Assembly (NCBI GenBank): GCA_949317995.1 | Contig: OX439050.1 | Span: 17,810,061 to 17,874,060, forward strand | Length of the DNA stretch: 64,000 nt | Source: Acholoe squamosa | Lineage: Eukaryota; Annelida; Polychaeta; Phyllodocida; Polynoidae | Direction of reading: 5' to 3' | Shown here: positions 1 to 12,000 of the stretch, one piece after another | How positions within the stretch are numbered: the first letter of the stretch is position 1 | Layout: every line of letters starts with the position of its first letter | The notes under the pieces: generated by a model | Databases searched by the model: none | Seen by the model: the letters and a program-made list of their open reading frames with translations, nothing else | Told to the model about the DNA's origin: nothing | Translations under genes and position numbers: made by a program

Positions 1-8
1 TATACATC

Positions 9-3000
9 ATGCAGCAAGATGTGGAGGATGGCGGAGCTAATACCACCAGTCGGGTACTACCAGAGGGTAATACACTACCAGAGGGTGATACAGTGGTTAC
101 TGATACGCCGGATAACCTACAGGACACTGCAGGTAGTTCTGATATTGTTAACATCATCAATCCTGAGACTGGGGACTTTGAGGCCATACCGCGGTCAGCC
201 CTCGACACTGTACCTGATCAGATGCTACCCAGAGGTGCTGCATCAGCCACAGACCCCAGTGCAGAAACCGATAGGGGGTCTACCCCAATCATCATCAAGC
301 CACGAAGAAGGCGACCAGGTAGACCACGGAAGAACCAAACTGCTGCCAAACTTCCGCCTCCAAAACCACAGGTAGAGGAGGAGGATGAACCAGTAGAACT
401 GGGGGCTTCTGGCCGCCCACGACGTAAAGCAGCCATTAAGATGTTACAGAAATGGGAGGCCATGAGAAAGGAAGACGATGGTGCAGCAGATGAGCGGTAA
501 GTTATGTCCATGTATGATATGTTAAGGGATAAAAGTTTTTAAGATATTCCTAGCTTTTGCGGATTTTCAATCTTAAAAAGATGAAATTACCAATAGAGAG
601 CTAATATTTAACTCGAAAAGCAAGTTATAAGGAGACACCCTGGGTCGCTGCACTTTCAGTCATTTTGTTGGTGCGAATAAGTTTCAAAAAAGCCTATATT
701 TCGATCCATTCCTTCCTCAAACCTGCCCTTTTTCGCAGGTGACACTTAAAACAGATAGGTTTTGGCTGGAGGTGGGGCGCAGGTGGACTGGCTCAGGCCG
801 AAAAGGCTGCTAGTTAAACAAATTATTTTGCTTATTCTTTTCCAAAACAAATTGTTTAGGGGGGCATGTTCTTTAGGGGGACGAAACACCCCAGATTAAT
901 ACCAAACATTCCATATCCACGGATATTATTTGCATAATTATGCAGTATCTTGATACTTTTCCATATATATAGATGTGTGGCATTGCTCCCTTTTAGAATT
1001 CATATGCTTGCAAGTATAAACTACTGACACCAATTTGGGGTTTTGACAAAAATTTGTCCCAGTCCAAAATTTTATTTCGCTTAATTTCATAACAACACTT
1101 ACCGTAATCTCCCGCGTATAAGGCGCGTCTTATACGCCAAACAAAATGCTGCTGCGTCTTATACGTGGGCGGGACATTGCCTTGAGTTTGGGGTGCGCCT
1201 TATAGGGGGGGTATTTTTACTATAGAACAGTACTAAATTAACAAAAATCTGCCCTTAGAGGTGCACCTCTACCGTAATCTCCCGCGTAGAAGACGCGCTG
1301 CGCGTATAAGACGCACCCCAAACTTAGCAAATGCATTTTCGCGTATAAGACGCAATTTTAAGGCTCAATTTTTTTAAATTCAGTACATTTCTATAGTAAA
1401 ATTACCCCTCGTATAAGACGCACCCCCAATTTCAGTACATCCTATAAGACTCCCCAGCATTTCATTTGGCGTAGAGGATGCGTCTTATACGCAGGGCTTT
1501 TGACAGGATTTTTTGCAATGCGCCAATTGCACACTTTTTAGCAAAAACAATGCGCCATTCTGTAAATGAATGGCCATTCTAGCCATTTAAATGCGACATT
1601 TAAGCATTAAATGCGTGTATTACGCACTGCGCAGCCCTGTCAAAAGCCCTGTATACGCGGGAGATTACGGTACTCACAATTTGTCAGATATTACCGTAGA
1701 CTCCCGCGTATAAGACGCGTCCTCTACGCCAAACAAAATGCTGGGGAGTCTTATAGCTTTCTCTCAAGTTGGGGGGGCGTCTTATACGAGGGGTAATTTT
1801 TCTATAGAAATGTACGAATGTTGCAAATTCCATCCTTAAAATGTGCGTCTTATACACGAAAATGCTTCTCCCAAGAAGGGGGTGCGTCCTATACGCACAC
1901 CGCGTCCTCTACGCGGGAGATTAGGGTAGTCAATATATGTCAGTAATTACTCGCCATTTATCAGCAATTAGTCAATATATATTAGTACCATAATCCCCCG
2001 CGTAGAAGACGCGCTGCGCGTATAAGACGCACCCCAAACTCAGCACATGCATTTTCGCGTATAAGATGCACATTTTAAGGCTAAAAAATTTATCAGATTA
2101 GTACATTTCTATAGTAAAATTACCCCTCGTATAAGACGCACCCCAAACTTAAGGAAATCCTATAAGACCCAGTAGGGTTTGTTTGGCGTAGAGGACGCGT
2201 CTTATACGCAGGAGATTACGGTAATTACTCACTATTTGTCAGTAATTAATCAATATATGTCAGTACTTAGTCACTATATATATATCAGCAATTATCAATA
2301 CATGTCACTATTTACTCATAATCTGTCAGCAATTACCGTAAACTCCCACGTATAAGACGCGTCCTCTACGCCAAACAAATGCCTTGTGCGTCTTATAGGA
2401 TGTACTGAGATTGGGGGTGCGTCTTATACGAGGGGTAATTTTACTATAGAAATGTACTGAATTTACAAAATTGAGCCCTAAGAGGTGCGTCTTATACGTG
2501 AAAATGCTCCTGCTGAGTTTGGGGTGCGTCCTATACGCGCAGCGCGTCTTCTACGCGGGAGAATACGGTAGTCAATATATAACAGAGAAATAGCCATTGA
2601 TTCAATTGTGCATCCTGTCTTGACTGGTATTTGTCAAAATATGTCAGTATCTATGGACTATTTGTCAGCAATTAGTTAATATATGTTAGTAATTATTCAC
2701 TATTTGTCAGCAATTAGTCAATACATGGTACCGTAAACTCCCGTGTATAAGACGCGTCCTCTACGCCAAACAAAATGCTGGGGAGTCTTATAGGATTTTT
2801 TCAAGTTGGGGGGGCGTCTTATACGAGGGGTAATTTTACTATAGAAATGTATTGAATTTACAAATATCAGCATTAAAATGTGCGTCTTATACGCGAAAAT
2901 GCATGTGCTGATTTTGGGGTGCGTCTTATACGCGCAGCGCGTCTTATACGCGGGAGTTTACGGTAGTAGTTACTTACATTTTATCAGTATTTAGTCAATA

Positions 3001-6000
3001 TATGTTAGTAATTGCTCACTATTTGTCAGCAATTAGTCTATATGTTAGTAATTGCTCACTATTTGTCAGCAATTATTCAATATATGTTAGTAATTACTCA
3101 CTATTTGTCAGCAAATAGTCAAAATATACCAGTAATTAGTCACTTTTTGTCAGCAAATACCGTAAACTCCCGTGTATAAGACGCGTCCTGTACGCCAAAC
3201 AAATTGCTGGGGAGTCTTATAGGATTTTTCAAGTTTGGGGTGCGTCTTATACGAGGGGTACTTTTACTATAGAAATGTATTTATCTTACAAATATCAGCA
3301 TTAAAATGTGCGTCTTATACACGAAAATGCATGTGCTAAGTTTGGGGTGCGTCTTATACGCGTAGCGCGTCTTCTACGCGGGAGATTACGGTAGTCATAA
3401 TATCACTGTTTTTCAGCACTTAGTTAAAACATGTCAGTACTTAGTCACTATTTGTCAGCAATTAGCCAAAATATATCACTACTTAGTCACTATTTGTCAG
3501 TAACTAGTCAAAATATGTCAGTAGCTCCATACTATCACTGACCACTTGTCAATTGACAGTTGACAGTTGACATTTGACATTGAAGCCTGTTCCTTAGGAC
3601 TGAGTCCTTCACCTGTGACATTTTATATAAGGCCACACCAAAAAAATAAGTTGGTCTACGGATTTTGGTTTTGAAAAAATTTTTTTTTTAAAAGATTTTT
3701 TTGGCGTCCAATGGATTCCTTGCTGGAAAAGTGAGGTGAGCGAAAAAATTTTATTTAAAAAAAAAAATTGCCAAACATCAGAAAGAGAAAACTTGTAGAA
3801 AGTGGAGCGAGCGAAATCCGTAGACGAGATTTTTTTCAAAAAAAAAAAATTTGTATTTCCGAAAATATGGAGAGGGAAATCCGTAGACCAACTTATTTTT
3901 TTGGTGTGGCCTAAGAGGCAGAATTACTTAATGAATTGTAGTGCCATCAAAGGAGGAGATGTAGGGGTCTTGCAGGAAAAGGTATTTCATTACCAAGTTT
4001 TGTAAAGTTTGAGAAATTGTCGATATTGTACAGACTCAGTTGCTTCGCAGTCATAAGATGCTTTTTGCCTCCAATGGTGAAGGTATATGATGTTGATCCG
4101 GTATCAACTTTCCCGCCTTTTTTGGCAATGTGGTGCGAATAGGGTAGTTTTGGCAGGAGTTATGCGAATAGTGGCTTGGTGGTGCGAATAACCTGGGTGA
4201 GGGGGTGCTGATGCAACAGGATGAGTGCACAAGTCATCTACTCAAGGGAGCCAATCACAGGCTTTTCACTTTTCGAATTATCAGCAATTTACATTGCTGC
4301 ATTATATTCAGATACCTCCATTTGAAGATTCCGGTATGATTCTAAGGATACTTGTGGGTTCATAACTTGTAAATGTACTTAAGGTGTGGAGACAGTTGCA
4401 TCTTTACTGAGCCATATGATTGAATAGTTAACCCTGGGATGGTGATGTATTAATGCATTATGATCATTGGTCAGTATGATGCATGAATGCAGCCCTGGAG
4501 AGTAACTTGCCAGAGCTGCATTCATGCATCATGTTGACCCTAGGGGGTTGATACGACCCAAGGGATTCGGCATGATGCACCACCAATGAAGTGCTGTGAG
4601 CAGTCATGCCAGTATTTCATCGGTGACCAATGGGCATGATGCACTCCTGCCTTAGCGACCCTTAAAAAGTTAACTTCTCTTCTTTACAGAGTGGAGCCAA
4701 CTGCTATAAGTAGGAAGCCCCCAGCACCAAGCAGTACCCAGAGTCTGAGAGCAGCAAACAAGGAGAACATAGCCCCTAAACACCACCACCAGGTCCCTCC
4801 TCCAGGCGGCAACTCTGACCACGCGGCCTCTGTCACTGTCACCTTTAAGGACAGCACCGCTCGACAGGTTAGTACAGGCACCTTCAGTTTGAGCCTGCTA
4901 ATGTATTCTTACTGTAAATCCTCGCTTTTAGGGTGCTGCTTATACACAAGGATACTAAGCCTCAGATGCATCTTATAGGATTTACCTGAACTCACAGTGA
5001 ATCCTATAGCCGAGGTTTTATACTATAAACATGCATGGGATTCTTCAGGATATATCCAAAATCTCGGATATTTGAAGGTTAAATTAGTCATCCTTGTGAT
5101 TTGCACAGATCCAACGAGAAAATGATTTAACATTAATAAAGAGGGGTGGGTCTTAGACTTTTTTCATGCTTCTATCCCTAAGATTCATCTCGAAAACTAC
5201 CCCAAAGAAGGGACAGGGGCACAATCTCGGATATTCCTTTAAAACCCAATCCCATGCCTGTATAAAACAGTACTAAATTACCCAGAATCGATTCTCGTCT
5301 GTGCCTTATAGCATGGCTTCCCTTTAACTCCTGGGTGCGTCCTATATGTGAGGTACATCCTATACGTGAGGATTTACGGTACCCCAGGATGTGTTGTAGG
5401 ATAGACAGGAGGGTTTTTTTTTCTGCTCTGCTACAACTGATAGAAATAAGGAATGTAGGATTTTCATTAAGTCGTTATGATTTGCCAATGCAAGTCACCA
5501 GAGTGCCCTAATACATTATTCTGACGTTCTGAAAGTGCATCTTTCCTGTAAGCATGGGATAATAATAAACATGCCAAAGCCCTGACAAGTAACTTGCCAT
5601 GGCTCATCTGTGCGTAATAAAAACCAATCTCGAGCATGATACAATACATTAATAAATTAAACATATTGGTTCGTGAAAGTTGATTTGACTCATTGTGATT
5701 TTTACATCGCCAGTAAGTCCATTTCTGACAAATCCACTGGGAAATTGATTACCGGTAACCATTTATGGGGGGGGGGCATGTTAGAATTTGCCAATGTTGG
5801 ATCTAATTTCCACCCAAAAAGAGATGAATAATGCTATGGTTATCTTAGGCCCCGTCTTGATGGACTTCATGATTTCACACCCCTGTTACTGCATCATGCC
5901 CATCCTCCAGTGTAGTTCTTGCGAATAGATTATAGACAGCACTACATTTGTGTATTACCGGTATGTGTTAATATGACGACCAAGGAAGATAGACTTGATT

Positions 6001-9000
6001 TTTTTTCATGCTGCCTTTAAAGGGTTAAAAGGTGTTCTCCAGTGATATTCAGAGATGCCACTGATGCTGGTTTACCAGGAATTCCTGGTTTGGTTTTGTA
6101 TAGATTTCTGTAATACCGTAAATCTTCGCGTATCTGACATGGTTTATACACCAGAATAACACCAACTGCGTCCTGTAGAATTCACCCCAATTCAGGGTGC
6201 TTCCCATAGGCGAGTATTTCATACTATAGAACAGTACTAAAATGACAAACAGTTTGACCCTACCGTAATCTCCCGCGTATAAGGCGCGTCTTATACGCCA
6301 AACAAAATGCTGCTGAGTCTTATACCTGGGAGGGACATTGCCTTGAGTTTGGGGTGCGCCTTATAGGGGGGGGGGGGTATTTTTACTATAGAACAGTACT
6401 AAATTAACAAAAATCTGCCCTTAGGGGTGCGCCTTATACATGGGACAGGCCTCCCTGAGTTTGGGGGTGCGCCTTATATGCGGGCTGCGCCTTATACGCG
6501 GGGATTACAGTAGGTGCATCCTATAGCATTTAGCCTAACTCAGGGTGCGTCTTATATGTGAGTATTTACAGTACATTCTGTTCATTTCCTGAGAAAAGGT
6601 GTCCAAAATCTAATACCCGTGGTTTTTGTTGGCAGCAAGTATTTAGAATAAAATTTAACTTTATATAATAGACACAGCTAGAACAAAAAAAAATGCAGGT
6701 TTAGATGTTTTCTTTCATCATAATTAGCTGGGAGTCACAGACTCCCAGCTATTAGTACAGCGTTCCAGAACAGGGAGAAATCGTCGTCCATTTGTCGACC
6801 AAAAACGGATACAATAGCTCAGCTACTAAAATCCTTGCTAATGTCCTTTCAGTTATTCATTTTTTTTTTCTGTCCCTGCATAGGTATTTTAGACATCGCC
6901 TCAGACTAAATGGCCAATTAGAAAACGGATTTTATATAAGACCTATGCAAGTCTATGTTTGTCACAGGTCCTTCTGGGCCACCTGGTCGTCTTGGGGCCG
7001 CCTGATAGCTTTTCTTGTTGATTTCATGAAGCCGTACATGTACACATAAGTATGAGGCCCTTATTATATTAGGAGTTCTAAGTGGCGTGGCATTGGTTCA
7101 TTTTGAGTCTTGAGACCGTAAACATGCGTGCCATTCCCATATTAGGAGCCCCAATAGCGTGGCATTATTATATTTATCATACATTTACATATCATACTTA
7201 TGTGTACCTGTAGAGGCGTCCAAAGCCGCGAAAACGCGGCCCTTACACGTCCCATTGCTATTATACTACTCCCAGAGCTCACATTACCTGTAGAGGGGTC
7301 CAAAGCCGCGAAAATGCGGCCCTTACACGTCCCATTGCTATTATATTACTCCCAGAGCTCACATTACCTGTAGAGGCGTCCAAAGCCGCGAAAACGTGGC
7401 CCTAACACGTCCCATTGCTTTTATATTACTCTAAGAGCTCACATTACCTGTAGAGGCGTCCAAAGCCGCGAAAACGCGGCCCTTACATTATATTACCTTG
7501 CTATAGTGGTGCATTGACGCTAGGAACTCAATAAGACAGTATATTAATTTGTAGGGTCAGACTGATACTCCTTTACCTTGCTATAGTGGTGCATTGACGC
7601 TAGGAACTCAACAAGACTGTATATCAATGTATAGTGTCTGAGTGATACTCCTTTACCTTGCTATAGTCGTGCATTGACGCTAGGAACTCAACAAGACTGT
7701 ATATCAATGTATAGTGTCTGAGTGATACTCCTTTACCTTGCTATAGTGGTGCATTGACGCTAGGAACTCAACAAGACTGTATATCAATGTATAGTGTCTG
7801 AGTGATACTCCTTTACCTTGCTATAGTCGTGCATTGACGCTAGGAACTCAACAAGACTGTATATCAATGTATAGTGTCTGAGTGATACTCCTTTTCCTTG
7901 CTATAGTCGTGCATTGACGCTAGGAACTCAATAAGAATGTATATTAATTTGTAGGGCCAGACTGATACCCCTCTACCTTGCTATAGTGTTGCATTGACGT
8001 TTGCAACTCAAAATTCCCTTCATGGCTGCATTTTGGAAGCTCACTTTCTTAGGCTTGGGCATAGGTGAAAATGAACATCACCATGATGATCGCCAGCTCG
8101 AGCTACCCTTTATCTATAGGTCACACATTAAGGGAGATACGATTTATTTTGTAAAACTGCCAGTTCTTGGACCTCTCTGCCAGTGCCTGGACTGGGGTCT
8201 GCCCCCGCGTCCCAAAAAACACTTTATTTCGATCCATTCCTTCCTCAAACCTGCCCTTTTTTGCCGGTGACACTTAAAACAGATAGGTTTTGGCAGGAGG
8301 TAGGGCGCAGGTGGACTGGCTCAGGCCGAAAAGGCCGCTAGTTAAAAAAATTATTTCGCTTATTCTTTTCCAAAACAAATTTTTTAGGGGGGCATGTTCT
8401 TTAGGGGGACGAAACACCCCAGATTGATACCGAACATTCCATATCCATGCATATTATTTGCATAATTAGCATAATTATGCAGTATCTTGGTACTCTTCAA
8501 TATAATATAGATATGTTCCATTGGTCCCTTATAGAATTCATATGCTTGCAAGTATAAACTACTGACTGCACCTAGTGACTAGTGGAATCTGAACAATAGA
8601 AAAAAAAGACCCCTCCTCTACCTTTGTATAGCATCAAACAAGTTGTTCAATGGAGGCAGCCATTGCTTGATCACATGCTTAAACCTTTTAGATCCAAATG
8701 CTAGTTACCAGTGCATTATCACTGTTGATAAGCTTTACACATCAATACCTGCGCAAGCCCTGTTTGCACTGAATGGATATCTTTCCATTTCTCCATTCTC
8801 TGCTGTTTGATTGAAAATGTTGACGCTATTCTGTGTTTTAATTTGTGTTTTAATCTGTGTTTTTACGGTACATGTATTGAGTTTAAGGCCATAACAGGTT
8901 AGTATTAGTGCTATGGTATGATGGTAATTACTCACTATTTGTCAGCAATTAGTCAATAAATATTAGTAATTACTCACTATTTGTCAGCAATTAGTCAATA

Positions 9001-12000
9001 TATATTAGTAATTACTCACAATTTGTTAGCAATGAGTCAATATACGTCAGTACTTAGTCACTCTATATCAGCAATTATCAATACATGTCACTATTTACTC
9101 TTAATCTGTCAGCAATTAGTCAATATATAACAGAGAAATAGCCATTGATTCAATTGTGCATCCTGTCTTGACTGGTATTTGTCAAAATATGTCAGTATCT
9201 ATGGACTATTTGTCAGCAATTAGTTAATATATGTTAGTAATTATTCACTATTTGTCAGCAATTAGTCGATACATGGTAGTAGTTACTTACATTTTATCAG
9301 TATTAATCAATATATGTTAGTAATTGCTCACTATTTGTCAGCAATTAGTCTATATGTTAGTAATTGCTCACTATTTGTCAGCAATTATTCAATATATATT
9401 AGTAATTACTCACTATTTGTCAGCAAATAGTCAATATATATATCAGTATTTACTCACAATTTGTCAGCAATTAGTCAATATATGTCAGTACTTAGTCACT
9501 CTATAACAGAAATTATCAATACATGTCAGTATTTACTCACAATCTGTCAGCAATTAGTCAATATATAACAGAGAAATAGCCACTGATTCAATTGTGCATC
9601 CTGCCTTGACTGGTATTTGTCAAGATATGTCAGTATCTCTGGACTATTTGTCAGCAATTTGTTAATATATATTAGTAATTATTCACTATTTGTCAGCAAT
9701 TAGTCAATACATGGTAGTAGTTATTTACATTTTATCAGCATTTAGTCAATATATGTTAGTAATTGCTAACTATTTATCAGCAATTAGTCTATATGTCAGT
9801 AATTGCTCACTATTTGTCAGCAATCATTCAATATATATTAGTAATTACTCACAATTTGTCAGCAATTAGTCAATATATATCAGTATTTACTCACACTTTG
9901 TCAGCAATTAGTCAATATATGTCAGTACTTAGTCATTCTATATCAGCAATTATCAATGCATGTCAGTATTTACTCACAATATGTCAGCAAATAGTCAATA
10001 TATAACAGAGAAATAGCCATCGATTCAATTGTGCATCCTGCCTTGACTGGTATTTGTCAAGATATGTCAGTATCTATGGACTATTTGTCAGCAATAAGTT
10101 AATAAATGCTAGTAACTATTCACTACTTTTCAGCAATTAGTCAATGCATGGTAGTAGTTACTTACATTTTATCAGCATTTAGTCAATATATGTTAGTAAT
10201 TGCTCACTATTGACTAATATCTGACAAATTGTGAGTAATTACTGACATATATTGACTAAGTATTGTTTTATAATGACTAAGTACTGGCATATATTGACTG
10301 ATTGCTGAGAAATAGTGAGTAATTAGTGACACATATCGACTAATTGCTTACAAAGAGTGAGTAATTACTGACATATATTGACTAATTGCTGGCAAAGTGA
10401 GTAATTACTGACGTATATTGACTAATTGCTGTTATATAGTGACTAAGTACTAACATATATTGACTAATTGCTGACAAATAGTGAGAAATTACTAATCCGA
10501 TCATAAGTACATAAATCTAGTTGATACGACCGAGCAGCTATTACAGCAATGCTGTATTTCTATATCGAAATATAATATCCAATCATAAATACATAAATCT
10601 AGATTAAAGAGTCATGATAATGATCCTTGAGTCATGATAATGAGTATAGAGTCATGGGCGTCCTCGTATTTGTAGTATGCATTTGATCACAACGTTTCGG
10701 CCATATGGGCCTTCATCAGGTAACTTTGCCTAACCCTTTGTTCTTTATTGCAGGTTCTGAGTGACATTGGTATCCATATGCTGTATTACTGCCGTCGTTG
10801 TACCTTCTTCTCCACCCAACTCATGACTGTCGCCAACCACATCCACGAGTGTCGGGAGCAACTGTTAACAGACGCCGACTTACTGAAGGCTGCCGACAGC
10901 GCTCACACCTCCACCCTCCTCCTCAATGCCTCCCTGCACTCCATCGCCGGGTCAGGGCGCGGGAACGCGGCACCAGGTCTCTCAGCAGGAGACGAGGATC
11001 TGATCGAGATTGACGAACACAATTATGCTGCTGAAGTGGACATTATAAGAGCAGCGGAGGATTCTGTGGCTGATGATGTGCCAGATGTGATGTCTGCAGT
11101 AGCAGACCCTACGGAGGTGCTGGTGGAGTGCCATCTGTGTGCACTCATTATTGGGTTATCCAAGATGGAGGACCATCTAAGAAACCTGCATGTCGATGTA
11201 GACGTGGAGGAAGCGGTCAAAGCCGTACAAGCTGCAGTACTCCAAGCACAAGCTAATGAAGAAGTTGCCCATCAGATGGCAGAGGTAAAGGAAGAAACAC
11301 CAGATGTCGATCTTGCTCAAACTGTGATTGATTATGTGCAGGAAATAACAGATATGGCATCAACTGAGCCTGTAGAGACTCCCATTGAGGCAACCACTGA
11401 AGGAGATGCAGAGGCAACAGCTGCAGTAGCAACAGTGGTACCAGAGGATGAGCAACCACAGCCTGAGGTAATTTCTGACAATATCAAAATGCTGACTGAT
11501 CAGCTTGCTGACGCAGACCCTGCGTCTACAGCTCAGACTGGTGTCAAGTTCAGATGTCCCCAACATGAGTTGATGTTCACAACAAAGGCTGCGCTAACCC
11601 AGCACTACATAGAGGTGCACTGGGAGGTCACTGAGGAGAAGGTTAAGGCCGCTGAACAGAAGAAGGAGCTGGAAAAGCAGCATCAGAACCAGCTAAAGCA
11701 GCAGCAGCAACAGATGCCTCCAGTTAAACGCAGCCGGGGGAGGCCACGGAAAATCCGCCCACAGGAGGCCCCAATGGATGATGACGATGTCAAGGACCCT
11801 GACTTTGAGGTCGGGTACAGAGCGTTCCTGCCACAATTCCGGGTAAAGGTCAAACCTGATTCTGCCAAGTGTAAGATCTGTTACAAACGGTTTGCCTCAC
11901 TTGTGGGTCTCGATAAACACATAGAAAAGAGTCACACGGGTGATAAACTACTCCCTCTGCCCTGCCCACATTGTAACAAACTCTTTAAGAACCAAGTTCA

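Larger units (their letters stand above)
1929..3545. repeat. Minisatellite block 1, broken up by MITEs
   Basis: The pieces 1929-1985, 2224-2333, 2571-2728, 2966-3157 and 3394-3545 consist of repeats of about 40-55 bp built from TAGTCAATATATGTCAGTA and CACTATTTGTCAGCAAT. The piece at 2571-2728 is nearly identical to 9119-9271, so this is the same array as at 8.9-10.2 kb. Confidence 0.9.
497..4689 (+). other. Intron 1 of the zinc-finger gene
   Basis: This intron holds one copy of the 345-bp dispersed repeat, a stack of TA-target MITEs, pieces of a minisatellite and a TAA-flanked inverted-repeat MITE, each listed separately. Between 3915 and 4689 I see no gene; 4120-4195 repeats the phrase GGTGCGAATA three times and 4440-4640 has short repeats around GCATGATGCA. 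Confidence 0.75.
4868..10753 (+). other. Intron 2 of the zinc-finger gene
   Basis: A 5.9-kb intron filled with old MITEs, two 80-bp tandem arrays, repeat R1 copy 2 and the main minisatellite block. From 5382 to 6113, and from 10501 to 10753 apart from a doubled phrase around CATAAATACATAAATCTAG, I see no gene or clear repeat structure. Confidence 0.75.

Noticed and set aside
2334..3393. Regularly spaced repeats at 2.3-3.4 kb as a CRISPR-like array
   Set aside because: The spacing comes from 237-bp inverted-repeat MITEs within a eukaryotic minisatellite; repeats and spacers do not have CRISPR lengths or structure.
9324..10005. Open frames of 60-80 codons in the minisatellite
   Set aside because: They are translations of the tandem repeat (HYLSA, ICQQLV repeats) with no independent support.
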